NCBI RefSeq assembly: GCF_002109495.1
Contig: NZ_LVJN01000019.1
Location: 558,001-622,000, forward strand
DNA: 64,000 bases
From: Magnetofaba australis IT-1
GTDB taxonomy: Bacteria; Pseudomonadota; Magnetococcia; Magnetococcales; Magnetococcaceae
Direction: 5' to 3'
Every line of letters begins with the position of its first letter. The stretch's first letter is position 1. The notes beneath the pieces are model-generated. The model was not told the DNA's origin. It ran no database searches and worked only from the letters and a program-made list of their open reading frames with translations. Positions 54,654 through 64,000 of the stretch are shown here, piece after piece. A program made the translations under genes and the position numbers.

Positions 54654-55478
54654 ATGCAGGATTGCGGCGTGAATTCCGGCGCGGCGTTCACGCCGGTGGA
54701 TCCGGTGTTTATTCTTGATCACCCGGGCCATGCGGGCAATATCGGCGCGACTCTGCGCGCCATGGGCAACACGGGATTCACCCAGCTGCGGTTGGTGAAT
54801 CCCCGTCAGTTTCCCCATCCTGATGTGGCCGCCTTCGCCACCGGTTCCGAGGGGCTGATCGATAGTGTGCAGGTGTTCGACTCCCTCACCGCCGCCACGG
54901 CGGATTTGACCCTGCTGGTGGCCACAACACGTCGCGATCGCGGTCAACGTCACACCATCATGACGGCGCGGGAGTTGGGCGCGCGCCTGGCGCGCATGCC
55001 GCAGGCGCGTGCAGGGGATGCGGGCGACGGACAACGCGTGGGGCTGCTGTTCGGCGGCGAACGCGCGGGGCTGACCACCGAAGATGTGGGCCGGTGCGCC
55101 TGGATCTGCACCATCCCCACCCATGCCGACCACGGTTCGCTCAATCTCTCCCAAGCGGTGCTGCTGGTGGCGTATGAACTCATGATGGCGCGTCAGAGCG
55201 CCGAGCCGGTGGCGACGCTGGACCCGGCGCAGGAGCTGGAGCAGCGCGCCCCCGCGATTCAGATTGAGCTGCTCACTGAGCATCTGTTCGATGTGTTGAA
55301 CGAGATCGGGTTTCTCAAACCCAAGCAGCATCGCCACATGCACGGCAGCTTGCGCACCCTGATTCAACGCGCCGCCCTCGATAGCCGTGAAGTGGCGATT
55401 CTGCGCGGCATCCTCACTGAAGTGACCGCACACTGTGACCGCAAGCTCAAACGCGCCGGGATTGATCCGACTGCTTGA
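54654..55478 (+). CDS. trmJ: tRNA (cytidine/uridine-2'-O-)-methyltransferase TrmJ
   Basis: SPOUT-class methyltransferase that 2'-O-methylates tRNA position 32. PGHAGNIGATLRAMGN (motif 1), LLFGGERAGLTTED (motif 2) and IPTHADHGSLNLSQAV (motif 3, trefoil knot) are intact; a helical C-terminal domain of about 100 residues follows, as in TrmJ. ATG 54654 lies 4 bases after the previous stop. The frame from 54597 overlaps that gene. The 3' end overlaps the start of rsmE. Confidence 0.9.
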   Translation: MQDCGVNSGAAFTPVDPVFILDHPGHAGNIGATLRAMGNTGFTQLRLVNPRQFPHPDVAAFATGSEGLIDSVQVFDSLTAATADLTLLVATTRRDRGQRHTIMTARELGARLARMPQARAGDAGDGQRVGLLFGGERAGLTTEDVGRCAWICTIPTHADHGSLNLSQAVLLVAYELMMARQSAEPVATLDPAQELEQRAPAIQIELLTEHLFDVLNEIGFLKPKQHRHMHGSLRTLIQRAALDSREVAILRGILTEVTAHCDRKLKRAGIDPTA

Positions 55479-56166
55479 GACGCCCGTTCCGGGAGTCGAA
55501 TCCGTTCTTCCCATTGCCACAGCCGCCGCGCTTGATATCTGGCGGGCGCGTCCGGGCGATATCCTCACCGTCTGCGCCGCCGACGGAACCTTCCATCGTG
55601 GCCGTTTACTGGATAACGGCGCTCAGGTGCGTGTTTTTGAACCCTTAATTCCCGCGCCTGAACCGCCTGCTCCGCGTCGTTTGATCCAGTGCCTGCCCAA
55701 TCGCGAACGCATGCGCTGGATCGTGGAGAAGGCGGTGGAGTTTGGCGCAACGGAGCTGATCCCGCTGGCGTGTGACAAAGCCTATGTGGGCGAGCAAGCG
55801 CCCAAGCAGGATAAATCCGCCACCTGGAGCCGGGTGGCCCTGGAGGCGGCGCGGCAGTGTCGGCGCGCGACGGTTCCGCCGGTCAGAACGCCGCAAACGC
55901 TTGCTGATTTGCTGGCGGCGCGCGATGCTGATGAGATCTGGTTCATGCTCGATCGCGACGAGTCGCAGCCGTTGGGCGTCTTGGCTGCGGATCTGCGCCA
56001 TCAGCCGCTTTCGATCCTGGTGGGGCCTGAAGGGGGCTGGAGCGTGGAAGAGCGCGCCGTGCTGCGCGCGGCGGGCGCCGTCACCGTACGGGTGGGGGCG
56101 CGGGTGTTGCGCACAGAGAGCGCGGGATTGGCCGTATTGGCGACTCTGGCTGCGTTTGAAACGTAA
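55435..56166 (+). CDS. rsmE: 16S rRNA (uracil(1498)-N3)-methyltransferase RsmE
   Basis: SPOUT-class enzyme that methylates U1498 of 16S rRNA. ILVGPEGGW and ARVLRTESAGLAVL form the knotted SAM site; NRERMRWIVEKAVEFGATEL is the family's central motif. The GTG at 55435 gives 243 residues and overlaps trmJ by 44 bases. The conserved part begins near LIRLLE, so a later start (for example TTG 55462) is possible. Confidence 0.92.
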   Translation: MTASSNAPGLIRLLETPVPGVESVLPIATAAALDIWRARPGDILTVCAADGTFHRGRLLDNGAQVRVFEPLIPAPEPPAPRRLIQCLPNRERMRWIVEKAVEFGATELIPLACDKAYVGEQAPKQDKSATWSRVALEAARQCRRATVPPVRTPQTLADLLAARDADEIWFMLDRDESQPLGVLAADLRHQPLSILVGPEGGWSVEERAVLRAAGAVTVRVGARVLRTESAGLAVLATLAAFET

Positions 56167-56348
56167 GCGGGGAGCGTCGGCGCGGCTGATGATTGTTGAA
56201 TACATTGGATTGGACTGAGTTTTGGAGTTTACAAATCGAGCGCGTTTCGGAATAATGCGGGATTTCTCGAAATTGGCGGAAACCGGAACGCTGTTCACAC
56301 AGACCTGATCGGCCACAGAATCGCGACTGCTACGCCAAGGAGCGCATA

Positions 56349-57473
56349 ATGGGTTGGAACGATAACGGCGGCGGCGGACAGAGCCCTTGGGGCCAGTCTC
56401 CGCGCGGCAATGGTCCGCAACCGCCTGACGTGGAAAAAATTATCGAGATGGCGCGGGCGCGCCTGAGCAACAGCAACATCCCTAGCGGCGGCAAGCAGCT
56501 GTGGATGGTGTTGGCGGGGGTGGCGTTGGCGATCTGGATGGCCACCGGCATCTATGTGGTGGGTCCCGAAGAGCAGGGCGTGGTGATCCGCTTCGGCAAA
56601 TATGTGGAGACCACCGAGTCCGGTCCCCATTGGCACCTGCCGTTTCCCATCGAATCGGTCTACAAACCGAAGGTGTCGCAGGTGCAGCGCATCGAGATCG
56701 GCTACCGTTCGCGCGGTCGCAACAATATCGATGTGCCCGCCGAGTCGCTGATGCTCACCGGCGATGAGAACATCATCGATATCGATCTGTCGGTGCAGTA
56801 CCGCATCGACCATGAAAATAGCCAGTCCGTCGGCATGGAAGGCAATATGGGCGGCGCCGCCAACTACCTGTTCAATGTGCGCAATCCCGGCAAGGATCCG
56901 CACCAAGTGGTGCGCAACGCCGCCGAGACCGCCGTGCGCGAGGTGATCGGCACCAACAAGATCGACGTCGCCCTGACCACCGGCAAGGATCGCATCCAGA
57001 CCCAAACGCATCAGAAGATGCAGGAGATTCTGGATGGTTATCTGAGCGGCGTGAAGGTGGTGACGGTGCAGTTGCAGCAGGTGCAGCCGCCTGAAGAGGT
57101 GATTCACGCCTTCAAGGATGTGGCCAGCGCCCGCGAAGACCGCGAACGCGCCATCAACGAAGCGCAAGGCTACAGCAACGATATCCTGCCCAAGGCCAAG
57201 GGCGAAGCGGCCAAAATGGTGCAGGAGGCGGAAGCCTACAAGGCCTCTAAAGTGGCCCGCGCCACCGGTGACGCCCAGCGTTTTGAATCGCTCTACACCG
57301 AGTACCAGAAGGCCAAGGACGTGACCCGCACCCGTCTCTATCTGGAGACCATGGAGACGGTGATGGGCAACGCCAATAAGGTGATCATTGAACCCAAGGC
57401 TGGCGGCAATGGCGTGCTGCCCTACCTGCCGTTGGACCGTCGGATGTATGCGCCGACGGCCAATCAACGCTAA
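56349..57473 (+). CDS. hflK: HflK, membrane SPFH-family regulator of FtsH
   Basis: 374 residues. A Gly/Pro/Gln-rich cytoplasmic N-terminus, one helix (about 50-72), then an SPFH/prohibitin domain (VVGPEEQGVVIRFGKY) and a coiled coil with Ala/Glu repeats (EDRERAINEAQ). With HflC forms the large cage around FtsH in the periplasm. AAGGAG lies 6 bases before the ATG; 14 bases precede hflC. Confidence 0.95.
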   Translation: MGWNDNGGGGQSPWGQSPRGNGPQPPDVEKIIEMARARLSNSNIPSGGKQLWMVLAGVALAIWMATGIYVVGPEEQGVVIRFGKYVETTESGPHWHLPFPIESVYKPKVSQVQRIEIGYRSRGRNNIDVPAESLMLTGDENIIDIDLSVQYRIDHENSQSVGMEGNMGGAANYLFNVRNPGKDPHQVVRNAAETAVREVIGTNKIDVALTTGKDRIQTQTHQKMQEILDGYLSGVKVVTVQLQQVQPPEEVIHAFKDVASAREDRERAINEAQGYSNDILPKAKGEAAKMVQEAEAYKASKVARATGDAQRFESLYTEYQKAKDVTRTRLYLETMETVMGNANKVIIEPKAGGNGVLPYLPLDRRMYAPTANQR

Positions 57474-57487
57474 GGGGAGGCACGATC

Positions 57488-58351
57488 ATGACCAATAAAA
57501 CGCCTCTGATTGTCGTTGGCGTCATCGCGGCTCTGGTGTTGCTGTCGCAATCGCTGTTTACCCTGCATCAGGTGGAGCAGGCGCTGATTATCCAATTGGG
57601 TAAGCCGGTGCGCGCCATCACGGAGCCGGGGTTGCACTTTAAGCTGCCGTTCATCCAGACCGTGCACACCTTTGACAAGCGGTTGCTGGTGGTGGATGAC
57701 GACGCCCAGGAGGTTCTCTCTTCGGATAAGAAGAACCTCAAGGTGGATAACTACACTCGCTGGCGCATCAACAATCCGTTGGAGTTCTTCAAGACGGTGC
57801 GCAATGAGTTCGGCGCCGAATCGCGCCTGCGCGACATCGTCTTCTCCAACCTGCGTGAAGTGCTGGGTCAGTACACCATGCACGAGATCGTCGCTGGCGA
57901 GCGCGCCAATCTGATGCAGCAGATTCGCGAGTCGGCCAACAAGCAGGCGAAGAACTACGGCATCGAGATCGTGGACGTGCGCATCAAGCGCGCCGATCTG
58001 CCGGAAGAGAACAAGAAGGCGGTGTTCCGCCGCATGCAGACCGAGCGTCAGCGCCAGGCCAAGCAGTATCGCGCCGAGGGTGAAGAGGAGGCGGTGAAGA
58101 TCCGTTCCGACGCCGACCGACAGAAGGAGATCCTGCTGGCCGAAGCGTATCGCGAAGCCGAGAGTCTGCGCGGTGAAGGCGATGGGGAAGCGGCGCGCAT
58201 CTATGCCGAGACTTACGGCAAGGACAGCAGCTTCTACGAGTTCTATCGCTCGTTGGAGGCGTATCGTAACGCCATGCGTGAGAACAACACCACGGTGGTG
58301 CTGCAGCCCGATGGCTTCTTCCGCCACCTCAAAGGCGCAGACGCCCGTTGA
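57488..58351 (+). CDS. hflC: HflC, membrane SPFH-family regulator of FtsH
   Basis: 287 residues, one N-terminal signal-anchor helix (6-24) followed by the SPFH domain (VEQALIIQLGKPVRAI, PGLHFKLPFI) and a coiled coil (ENKKAVFRRMQTERQRQAKQ). ends in VVLQPDGFFRHL, as in HflC. GGGGAGG is upstream of the ATG. Partner of HflK. Confidence 0.95.
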   Translation: MTNKTPLIVVGVIAALVLLSQSLFTLHQVEQALIIQLGKPVRAITEPGLHFKLPFIQTVHTFDKRLLVVDDDAQEVLSSDKKNLKVDNYTRWRINNPLEFFKTVRNEFGAESRLRDIVFSNLREVLGQYTMHEIVAGERANLMQQIRESANKQAKNYGIEIVDVRIKRADLPEENKKAVFRRMQTERQRQAKQYRAEGEEEAVKIRSDADRQKEILLAEAYREAESLRGEGDGEAARIYAETYGKDSSFYEFYRSLEAYRNAMRENNTTVVLQPDGFFRHLKGADAR

Positions 58352-58387
58352 TCCGCTGGGTGATCATGAGCGGCGCGACGGTGCGCA

Positions 58388-58585
58388 ATGGATGAGTTCT
58401 GGACCGCGCTGGGGCAGGCTTTGGGGCTGCTGATGATTATCGAAGGCGCGCCCTATTTTCTTTCACCCAACCGCATGCGCGGCTGGGTGATGAAAATGGC
58501 CGAGCAACCTGATGGGGTGCTGCGCCAGACCGGTTTTGTGTTGATGCTGTTGGGCTTGGGCGTGGTGTGGTTGGCGCGCGGATAG
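58388..58585 (+). CDS. DUF2065 (YjeT-type) small membrane protein
   Basis: 65 residues, two helices (about 8-26 and 46-63) joined by MRGWVMKMAEQPDGVLRQTG, the family signature. In E. coli and many proteobacteria a DUF2065 gene follows hflC, as here (36 bases later). Function unknown; the context points to FtsH control. Confidence 0.88.
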   Translation: MDEFWTALGQALGLLMIIEGAPYFLSPNRMRGWVMKMAEQPDGVLRQTGFVLMLLGLGVVWLARG

Positions 58586-58636
58586 TCCAACGGCGAGTTG
58601 GATGTCTTGAATGGATGCGCCCGGAGGGCGCTGGCG

Positions 58637-59182
58637 ATGTCTCGCGAATTGAGTGACAAGCGGCTGCCGCTGTCGGCCTTGGGCCATAAGCCGCAACATC
58701 TGGTCGGCCATATCGACGCCGCCTCGCTGGAGCAGGCGGTCGCCATGATGGCCCATGCGCCACAACCGGCGCAGGTGGATGTGACTGCACAACGCGATCA
58801 GGGCAAGCTGAGTGTCCAAGGGCGCGTCAGCATCGTGGCGCCGCTGGTCTGCTCGCGCTGCTTGTGCGAGTTCGACCAATCGCTAGAGGTCTCTGTGTCG
58901 CGGCAGTTTGTCAGTGGCGATGACCCTGTTGCCGAGAGCGCGGGCGAAGTGCGGATGGAAGATGAAACCACCTACTTGAAGGATGATGTGTTTGTCCTGC
59001 GGCGGATGGTGGATGAGGAGTTGGTGCTGGCGATTCCGCCTGCGCCGTTGTGTCGCGAAGCATGCGCGGGCATCTGTCCCGGCTGTGGCGTCAATCTCAA
59101 CGACGAAGCGTGCGTCTGCCGCGACGAAGTGGAGGATGGCCCGTTTGCGGCACTGAAGAATTTGCGTCTGACCGGCCAGTAG
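58637..59182 (+). CDS. YceD/DUF177-family protein
   Basis: 181 residues. Cysteine clusters CSRCLCEF and CREACAGICPGCG plus CVC are the family pattern and look zinc-binding; ACAGICPGCGVNLN is the most conserved part. ATG 58637 follows GGAGG by 9 bases. It lies upstream of rpmF-plsX-fabH as in most proteobacteria. YceD is thought to act in 23S rRNA synthesis or stability, based on the plant and E. coli homologues. Confidence 0.9.
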   Translation: MSRELSDKRLPLSALGHKPQHLVGHIDAASLEQAVAMMAHAPQPAQVDVTAQRDQGKLSVQGRVSIVAPLVCSRCLCEFDQSLEVSVSRQFVSGDDPVAESAGEVRMEDETTYLKDDVFVLRRMVDEELVLAIPPAPLCREACAGICPGCGVNLNDEACVCRDEVEDGPFAALKNLRLTGQ

Positions 59183-59291
59183 TCGGGGCGTCGGGTTTGC
59201 GTGATCGCCGTATCGCTTAAGCGAGCGGCATTTAGCAGTTGGTTCATGTTGCAGTCTCTTTATCGATGGAAGTGAACAGGAGTCCCTAGAA

Positions 59292-59471
59292 ATGGCCGTG
59301 CCCAAGAAGAAAACCTCGAAGTCCCGCACCCGTAGCCGCGCCGCGCACCACGCGATCTCCGCGCCCAGCCTCTCCACCTGCTCCAACTGCCAGGAGCCGA
59401 TGATGCCGCATCGCGTCTGCCCCAAGTGCGGTTGGTACAAAGGCCGTGAAGTGGTGGCGATCGAAGAGTGA
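59292..59471 (+). CDS. rpmF: Ribosomal protein bL32
   Basis: 59 residues: [11 protein letters not shown] start, a basic N-terminus, and the Cys4 zinc ribbon CSNC...CPKC. AGGAG lies upstream at 59278-59282. It is too short for a 60-residue cut-off but is clearly real, and is in its usual place between yceD and plsX. Confidence 0.97.
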   Translation: MAVPKKKTSKSRTRSRAAHHAISAPSLSTCSNCQEPMMPHRVCPKCGWYKGREVVAIEE

Positions 59472-59555
59472 TTGATCTGCACCTGGTATCAGAATTTGTT
59501 GTGACGGCGCACACCCCGCCGCGTCTTGACCTGCTTCAGTGGAAGGTGGCCTGAC

Positions 59556-60605
59556 GTGGCGGCAGTGCGACTGGCTTTGGACGCCATGGGAGGCGACAAC
59601 GCGCCTGACTCTGTTCTGTTGGGCGCGAAGCGCTTTTTGGCGAGTATTCCCAGCGCCGACGTGATTCTGGTCGGCCGGCAGGATGATGTGGCCGCCGCCA
59701 TGGCTCGGGTGGGGTTGGATGATCCGCGCGTGACCATCCGCCACGCCAGTGAAGTGGTGGAGATGGACGAGAAGCCCTCAGTGGCTTTGCGCACCAAGAA
59801 AGACTCCTCCCTGCGCGTGGGCGCCAATCTGGTCAAAGCGGGCGAAGCCGAAGCGTTTGTCTCGGCGGGCAACACCGGCGCGTTGATGGCCACCGCCAAA
59901 TTTGTCCTCAAAACCCTTAAGGGCATCGATCGCCCCGCCATCGCCGCACGCATGCCGTCCAAAGCGGGCCAGTGCGTGATGCTGGATCTGGGCGCCAATG
60001 TCGATTGCAACTCTGATCATCTCTGCCAGTTCGCGCTGATGGGCTCTGTCTACGCCCACTCGGTGTTGGGCGTCGAGGCTCCGCGCGTGGGTCTGCTCAA
60101 CGTCGGCGAAGAGGAGATGAAGGGCAACGAGGTGGTCAAGGTGGCGGGCGAACGTTTGCGCTCGGACACCGACAAATGGTTGCCGTATGGCGAATATATC
60201 GGCAACATTGAGGGCACCGATATCTACAAGGGCGGCCCTGATGTGGTGGTGTGCGACGGCTTTGTCGGCAATATCAGTCTCAAAAGCAGCGAAGGGGTGG
60301 CGCAGATGCTCACCCACTTCCTACGCGAGGCGTTTGGCCACTCGTTACTGACCAAATTGGGCTATTTGATGGCGCGTCCCGCGCTGCGTCGATTCCGCGA
60401 TCGTGTGGATCCGCGCAAGTACAACGGCGCCATGCTGTTGGGGCTCAATGGGGTGGTGGTGAAAAGCCATGGTTCGGCGGACGAAACCGCCTTCGCCAAC
60501 GCCATTGAGGTTGCCTATCATCTGGCTGTGAATGGCGTCAATGACGAGATCCGCAGCAAGGTCGCCAGCGCTCAGGCGCAACAAACCACGGAGGACGCCT
60601 CATGA
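59556..60605 (+). CDS. plsX: Phosphate acyltransferase PlsX
   Basis: Makes acyl-phosphate from acyl-ACP for phospholipid synthesis with PlsY. 349 residues: [12 protein letters not shown] start motif, [11 protein letters not shown], and the C-terminal [22 protein letters not shown] 59556 has GGTGG 6 bases upstream; the frame to 59526 is not needed. Its stop overlaps the fabH start (ATGA). Confidence 0.96.
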   Translation: MAAVRLALDAMGGDNAPDSVLLGAKRFLASIPSADVILVGRQDDVAAAMARVGLDDPRVTIRHASEVVEMDEKPSVALRTKKDSSLRVGANLVKAGEAEAFVSAGNTGALMATAKFVLKTLKGIDRPAIAARMPSKAGQCVMLDLGANVDCNSDHLCQFALMGSVYAHSVLGVEAPRVGLLNVGEEEMKGNEVVKVAGERLRSDTDKWLPYGEYIGNIEGTDIYKGGPDVVVCDGFVGNISLKSSEGVAQMLTHFLREAFGHSLLTKLGYLMARPALRRFRDRVDPRKYNGAMLLGLNGVVVKSHGSADETAFANAIEVAYHLAVNGVNDEIRSKVASAQAQQTTEDAS

Positions 60606-61633
60606 GCGGTATGCGCGCGCGCATCATTGGCACGGGCTCCTATCTGCCCGAATATTGCCTCACCAACCAAGAGTTGGCGCAGAAGGTCGACACCTCTGAT
60701 CAGTGGATCCAGGAGCGCACCGGCATTCGCCAGCGCCACATCGCCGCCGATAACCAGGTGACCTCGGATCTGGCGGTGGAGGCGGCCAAGAACGCCTTGG
60801 ACGCCGCAGGCGTCGCCGCCGATACGCTGGATCTGATTCTGGTGGCCACCACCACGCCGGATCTCACCTTTCCCGCCACCGCCACCATCGTGCAGCATAA
60901 GCTGGGCGCGCACACCGCGCGCATGCCCGCGTTCGATATCCAAGCGGTGTGCACCGGCTTTATCTACGCCCTTTCAGTGGCCGATCAATACATTCGCTCC
61001 GGCGCGTGCAAGCGGGTCCTGGTGATCGGCGCCGAGACCTTCTCGCGCATCATCGATTGGAGCGATCGCGGCACCTGCATTCTGTTTGGCGACGGCGCTG
61101 GCGCGGTGATTCTCGAAGCGGAGCCAGAGAGCGGCAGTGGCCTGCTCTCCACGCACATTCATGCCGATGGCTCCTATGTGGACCTGCTACGGGTCTCCTG
61201 TGGCGTCTCCCATCGCGGCGCACACATCCTCAATGAGACCGCCAAAGTGGATGACGCCGGGCGTGCGGCTCTGTTGGAGGGCTACGGCTACGTGCAGATG
61301 CGCGGCAATGAGGTATTCAAACGCGCGGTCATCGCCCTGGAGCAGATCGTCGACGCCACCCTCGAGGCCAACGGTTTGCAAAAGAAGGATGTCGACTGGT
61401 TGGTGCCGCACCAAGCCAATATCCGGATTATCAAAAGCACCGCCAAGCGTCTGGCGATGAGCCTGGATCAGGTGGTGGTCACGGTGGATCGCCATGGCAA
61501 CACCTCCGCCGCCAGCGTGCCGCTGGCGCTGGATGAGGCGGTGCGCGATGGTCGTATTCAACCGGGCCAATTGGTGTTGATGGAGGCCTTTGGCGGCGGT
61601 TTCACCTGGGGCTCGGCGCTGGTGCGCTGGTAA
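60602..61633 (+). CDS. fabH: 3-oxoacyl-ACP synthase III (KAS III)
   Basis: Starts fatty acid synthesis by condensing acetyl-CoA with malonyl-ACP. 343 residues. The catalytic Cys is C117 in AVCTGF; the His is in PHQANIRI and the Asn in [11 protein letters not shown] 60602 overlaps the plsX stop, so the genes are coupled. Confidence 0.97.
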   Translation: MSGMRARIIGTGSYLPEYCLTNQELAQKVDTSDQWIQERTGIRQRHIAADNQVTSDLAVEAAKNALDAAGVAADTLDLILVATTTPDLTFPATATIVQHKLGAHTARMPAFDIQAVCTGFIYALSVADQYIRSGACKRVLVIGAETFSRIIDWSDRGTCILFGDGAGAVILEAEPESGSGLLSTHIHADGSYVDLLRVSCGVSHRGAHILNETAKVDDAGRAALLEGYGYVQMRGNEVFKRAVIALEQIVDATLEANGLQKKDVDWLVPHQANIRIIKSTAKRLAMSLDQVVVTVDRHGNTSAASVPLALDEAVRDGRIQPGQLVLMEAFGGGFTWGSALVRW

Positions 61634-61724
61634 CCCTGTTTCGCGCGCATGCGCCCAAGTATCGGGCGATTCGCCGATGATGTTTCCCCGTTCTGCTTCC
61701 CTGTTGTGGCCAAGGCGCGCTGGC

Positions 61725-63356
61725 ATGCACCGTCCCCACGCACTCCTCCCTTTGCTTCTCATTCTGGCGCTTCTTGGCGGCTGTGATCTGCGCGTGGATG
61801 TTCCACTGCTGGATCAAATCCGTCAGGAAGGCGTGCTGCGCGTCCTCACCCGCAACGCCCCGACTGTCTATTTCCAAGGTCGCGATCGTGAAATGGGCTT
61901 TGAACACGATCTGGCCATGCTGTTCGCGCAGGAACTCGGCGTGCGCGCCGAGTTCGTGGTGCATCACAACAGCGCCGATGTGCTCAATGGTCTGCGCAAC
62001 GGGCAGGGCCACTTGGCCGCCGCAGGTTTGGAGCGCACCGAGGAGGGGACGCAGGCGTTCCTGTACGGACCCGTCTACCAGAATGTCGATCTGGAGGTGG
62101 TGTGTCGTCGCGGCGGCGTGCGCCCGGAAAATCTGATTGAACTGAGCCGCGCCAATCTGGTGGTGGGGGCTGGCGGCGGCTATGAAGCGCGTCTGCTGGA
62201 GTTGCGCGCGCTGGCGCCACAGCTGGACTGGATCGCGTTGGAGGATCTCTCGACAGAGCAGATTCTGCAACTCGTCGAAGCTGGGAAATATGACTGCACC
62301 ATCGCCTCCTCCAACATCGTTGCGATCAACCGGCGGTACTATCCAGAACTCGTCGTAAAATTCCCCTTGGACGCGGGCAATGCGCTGGCTTGGGCGTTGC
62401 CCAAGCGCGCGGTGTTCCTGCAGCGCGAGTTGCAGCGCTGGTTTGAAAAAATTCGCGCCAACGGCCAGTTTGATGATGTGTTCGAGCGCTACTACGGCTA
62501 TATGACGCTGGAGCCGGAAGACTACGACTATGTAGACAATCGGAGCTTTGTGCAGCGCATTGAGAGTCGATTGCCTCAGTATGAGCGTTGGTTCAAGAAG
62601 GCGGGTCGGCGCTATCGCATCCCCTGGCGGCTGCTGGCGGCGCAATCGTATCAGGAGTCCCATTGGAACCCTGAGGCAAAGAGTCCCACCGGCGTGCGCG
62701 GCATCATGATGTTGACGCGCGTTACCGCCAAGGCTTTGGGGGTGAGCAACCGGCTGGACCCCAAACAGAGCATCATGGGCGGCGCCCGCTATCTGGCGAA
62801 TATGCGAAGACGCTTGCCAAGTGAAATTACCGAACCGGACCGCACCTGGATCGCGTTGGCGGCGTATAATGTGGGGCTGGGCCATGTGATTGACGCGCGC
62901 ACCCTGGCCAAGCGTAAAGGGCTGAATCACAATGAGTGGCCAGCCTTACGTGAAGTACTGCCGCTATTGGCGCAACGCAAATACTACCGTACCCTCAAAC
63001 GCGGATACGCGCGCGGGATTGAACCTGTGTTGTATGTGCGCAAGATCCGCCATTATCGCGATATTTTGGAAAAGTTGGATGGTGGCGGCATCGCGCCAAC
63101 CCCGCCACAAACCGTGATCTCAAACAGTCCTTCCGCAGCGTCTGTCGACGCAATGAGAACCTCGATGGCCACAGGTCAGGGTCTCCAGCATCAACAACAA
63201 GGCTCTGAGGGGGGGCTCTCTGGCCAAAATGGGAGCGTCTCATCTCCAATGCGAGAGACGTCTTTGGCAGTGGAGACGCGCGCGGAACCGCAACCGCGCA
63301 TGGCTGAAAAGCCGAGACCCGCACCGCGACCAAAAAAACGTCAGTCCAACAGGTAA
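61725..63356 (+). CDS. mltF: Membrane-bound lytic murein transglycosylase F (MltF-like)
   Basis: 543 residues. A lipoprotein signal peptide ends in LLGGC (C20 lipidated), so the protein sits on a membrane facing the periplasm. Next is a substrate-binding-protein (SBP_bac_3) domain (about 30-265), then an SLT lysozyme-like domain with the catalytic Glu (E311 in SYQESHWNP) and AAYNVGLGH. This order is that of MltF. The C-terminal 90 residues are Pro/Ser/Arg-rich with no domain. ATG 61725 fits the signal peptide; earlier ATGs at 61677/61680 are possible. Confidence 0.92.
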   Translation: MHRPHALLPLLLILALLGGCDLRVDVPLLDQIRQEGVLRVLTRNAPTVYFQGRDREMGFEHDLAMLFAQELGVRAEFVVHHNSADVLNGLRNGQGHLAAAGLERTEEGTQAFLYGPVYQNVDLEVVCRRGGVRPENLIELSRANLVVGAGGGYEARLLELRALAPQLDWIALEDLSTEQILQLVEAGKYDCTIASSNIVAINRRYYPELVVKFPLDAGNALAWALPKRAVFLQRELQRWFEKIRANGQFDDVFERYYGYMTLEPEDYDYVDNRSFVQRIESRLPQYERWFKKAGRRYRIPWRLLAAQSYQESHWNPEAKSPTGVRGIMMLTRVTAKALGVSNRLDPKQSIMGGARYLANMRRRLPSEITEPDRTWIALAAYNVGLGHVIDARTLAKRKGLNHNEWPALREVLPLLAQRKYYRTLKRGYARGIEPVLYVRKIRHYRDILEKLDGGGIAPTPPQTVISNSPSAASVDAMRTSMATGQGLQHQQQGSEGGLSGQNGSVSSPMRETSLAVETRAEPQPRMAEKPRPAPRPKKRQSNR

Positions 63357-63747
63357 CAGCCGCGACATACCGGGTCGTTGAAGCGTTTTGTTCAGGGCCT
63401 GTTATCAAGAGCACCGACAACATCTGGACCTCCACCCATCAAACAGGGCGCGCCATTTCTCCTCTGCATGGCATACTGATTGCTTGCTCTTGTTTACTGT
63501 TAAGGTGAGATTTAGCTTGAGCGTACGCGTACAGATTTGTGGCGCGCATGCCGATAAGCTTTTTAGGAAATGTTTCGGCAACGTCTGGATCCATTTGAGG
63601 CGTCCGGATTTGCAGGAATGGCGGATTCTCATTTGCTATCCTGCGCCAAAACAGGTAGAAAACATCATTGATGCATTCCTTAGCCGCGCGAACCTGTGCA
63701 GGCCAGAAATACGTTTGCAGCGTTAATCAGATTCTACGGGCAGAGCC
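63357..63747. other. Intergenic region before the last gene
   Basis: 391 bases of lower GC than the genes around it. A plus frame from GTG 63505 to 63726 (73 residues, ending PEIRLQR) is possible but has no good ribosome-binding site and no family I know, so it is not called as a gene. No terminator or tRNA is visible. Confidence 0.45.
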
Positions 63748-64000
63748 ATGAAGAAGAAGTTAGTTCGCACTTTTTTGCTCGCACTCGCCATCGTATTGGC
63801 GGTTGCGTTGCCCTATCAGGCGCTCAAAACGCTGGACTCCTATCAGGCGTATGAAGATAGTAGAGCCTACAGCAATTTGCGGCTCAGGAGCATCGGCGAT
63901 GCCAAAAAGTATGCTGCTGGCGTCAAGCGCTACAAAGAGTTTAAAGATAAAGTCGAGGAGTATGTAATCGCCGCCAAGGAGTCCGGCGCCGAAAGCAAAG
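63748..64000 (+). CDS. N-terminal part of an exported protein, unknown
   Basis: ATG 63748 opens a frame that runs to the window edge (84 codons). A basic start (MKKK) and hydrophobic stretch (FLLALAIVLAVALP) form a signal peptide or anchor, followed by a charged helical region with many Lys and Tyr. The codon use is richer in A/T-ending codons than in the neighbours. The rest of the gene is needed to identify it. Confidence 0.75.
   Translation, partial: MKKKLVRTFLLALAIVLAVALPYQALKTLDSYQAYEDSRAYSNLRLRSIGDAKKYAAGVKRYKEFKDKVEEYVIAAKESGAESK

Overview
The window is high-GC DNA from a Gram-negative bacterium, almost certainly a proteobacterium. Evidence for this is lolA (outer-membrane lipoprotein sorting), a lipoprotein-type lytic transglycosylase, glnK-amtB behind a sigma-54-type promoter, hflKC followed by a DUF2065 gene, and the yceD-rpmF-plsX-fabH cluster. 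Several genes look alphaproteobacterial (the long PstA and PstC, the cyclase with a CHASE2 sensor) and others gammaproteobacterial (RnfH, hflKC context). A deep-branching group such as the magnetotactic cocci (Magnetococcia) would fit that mix, but this is only an inference and no marker gene settles it. No rRNA, tRNA, CRISPR array, IS element or prophage was seen.

Layout. 0-7 kb: CHASE2-adenylate cyclase, a DHH phosphoesterase, adenylate kinase and a K+-independent proton-pumping pyrophosphatase. 7-20 kb: mostly single housekeeping genes (fetAB, cysM, an orphan ParA, rnfH, truA with an apparent frameshift, a CopZ-like chaperone, uppP, a GDT1-family transporter, lolA, yajQ, rimO, rarA-fluC). 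Seven gaps here hold one family of palindromic repeats that I did not see after 19.4 kb. 21-27 kb: a CDP-paratose-epimerase-like protein lacking the usual Tyr/Lys pair, a secreted caspase-like protein, and glnK-amtB with sigma-54 and NtrC-like sites.

27-39 kb is the most unusual part. It is a tight four-gene plus-strand operon: a 2,862-residue ZorA/MotA-like membrane protein with a tail of about 2,600 residues, a CYTH-CHAD protein, an HDOD protein and a ZorB/MotB-like peptidoglycan-anchored stator protein. The two outer genes match the ion-driven motor core of the Zorya anti-phage system. The known Zorya effectors (ZorC, ZorD, ZorE) are absent, and polyphosphate-type (CYTH/CHAD) and signalling-type (HDOD) proteins sit in their place. 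I regard this as the best candidate for an undescribed system. A small zinc-ribbon protein and a J-domain protein follow behind their own promoter.

39-64 kb: a STAS protein, CopA copper ATPase, a PAS-GGDEF-EAL protein, pstCAB and a Pit phosphate permease, a 45-residue membrane sORF not in the usual length range, a VOC protein, a Kef-type K+/H+ antiporter, the RNA methyltransferases trmJ-rsmE, hflKC-DUF2065, yceD-rpmF-plsX-fabH, and mltF. The window ends inside an exported protein of unknown function.
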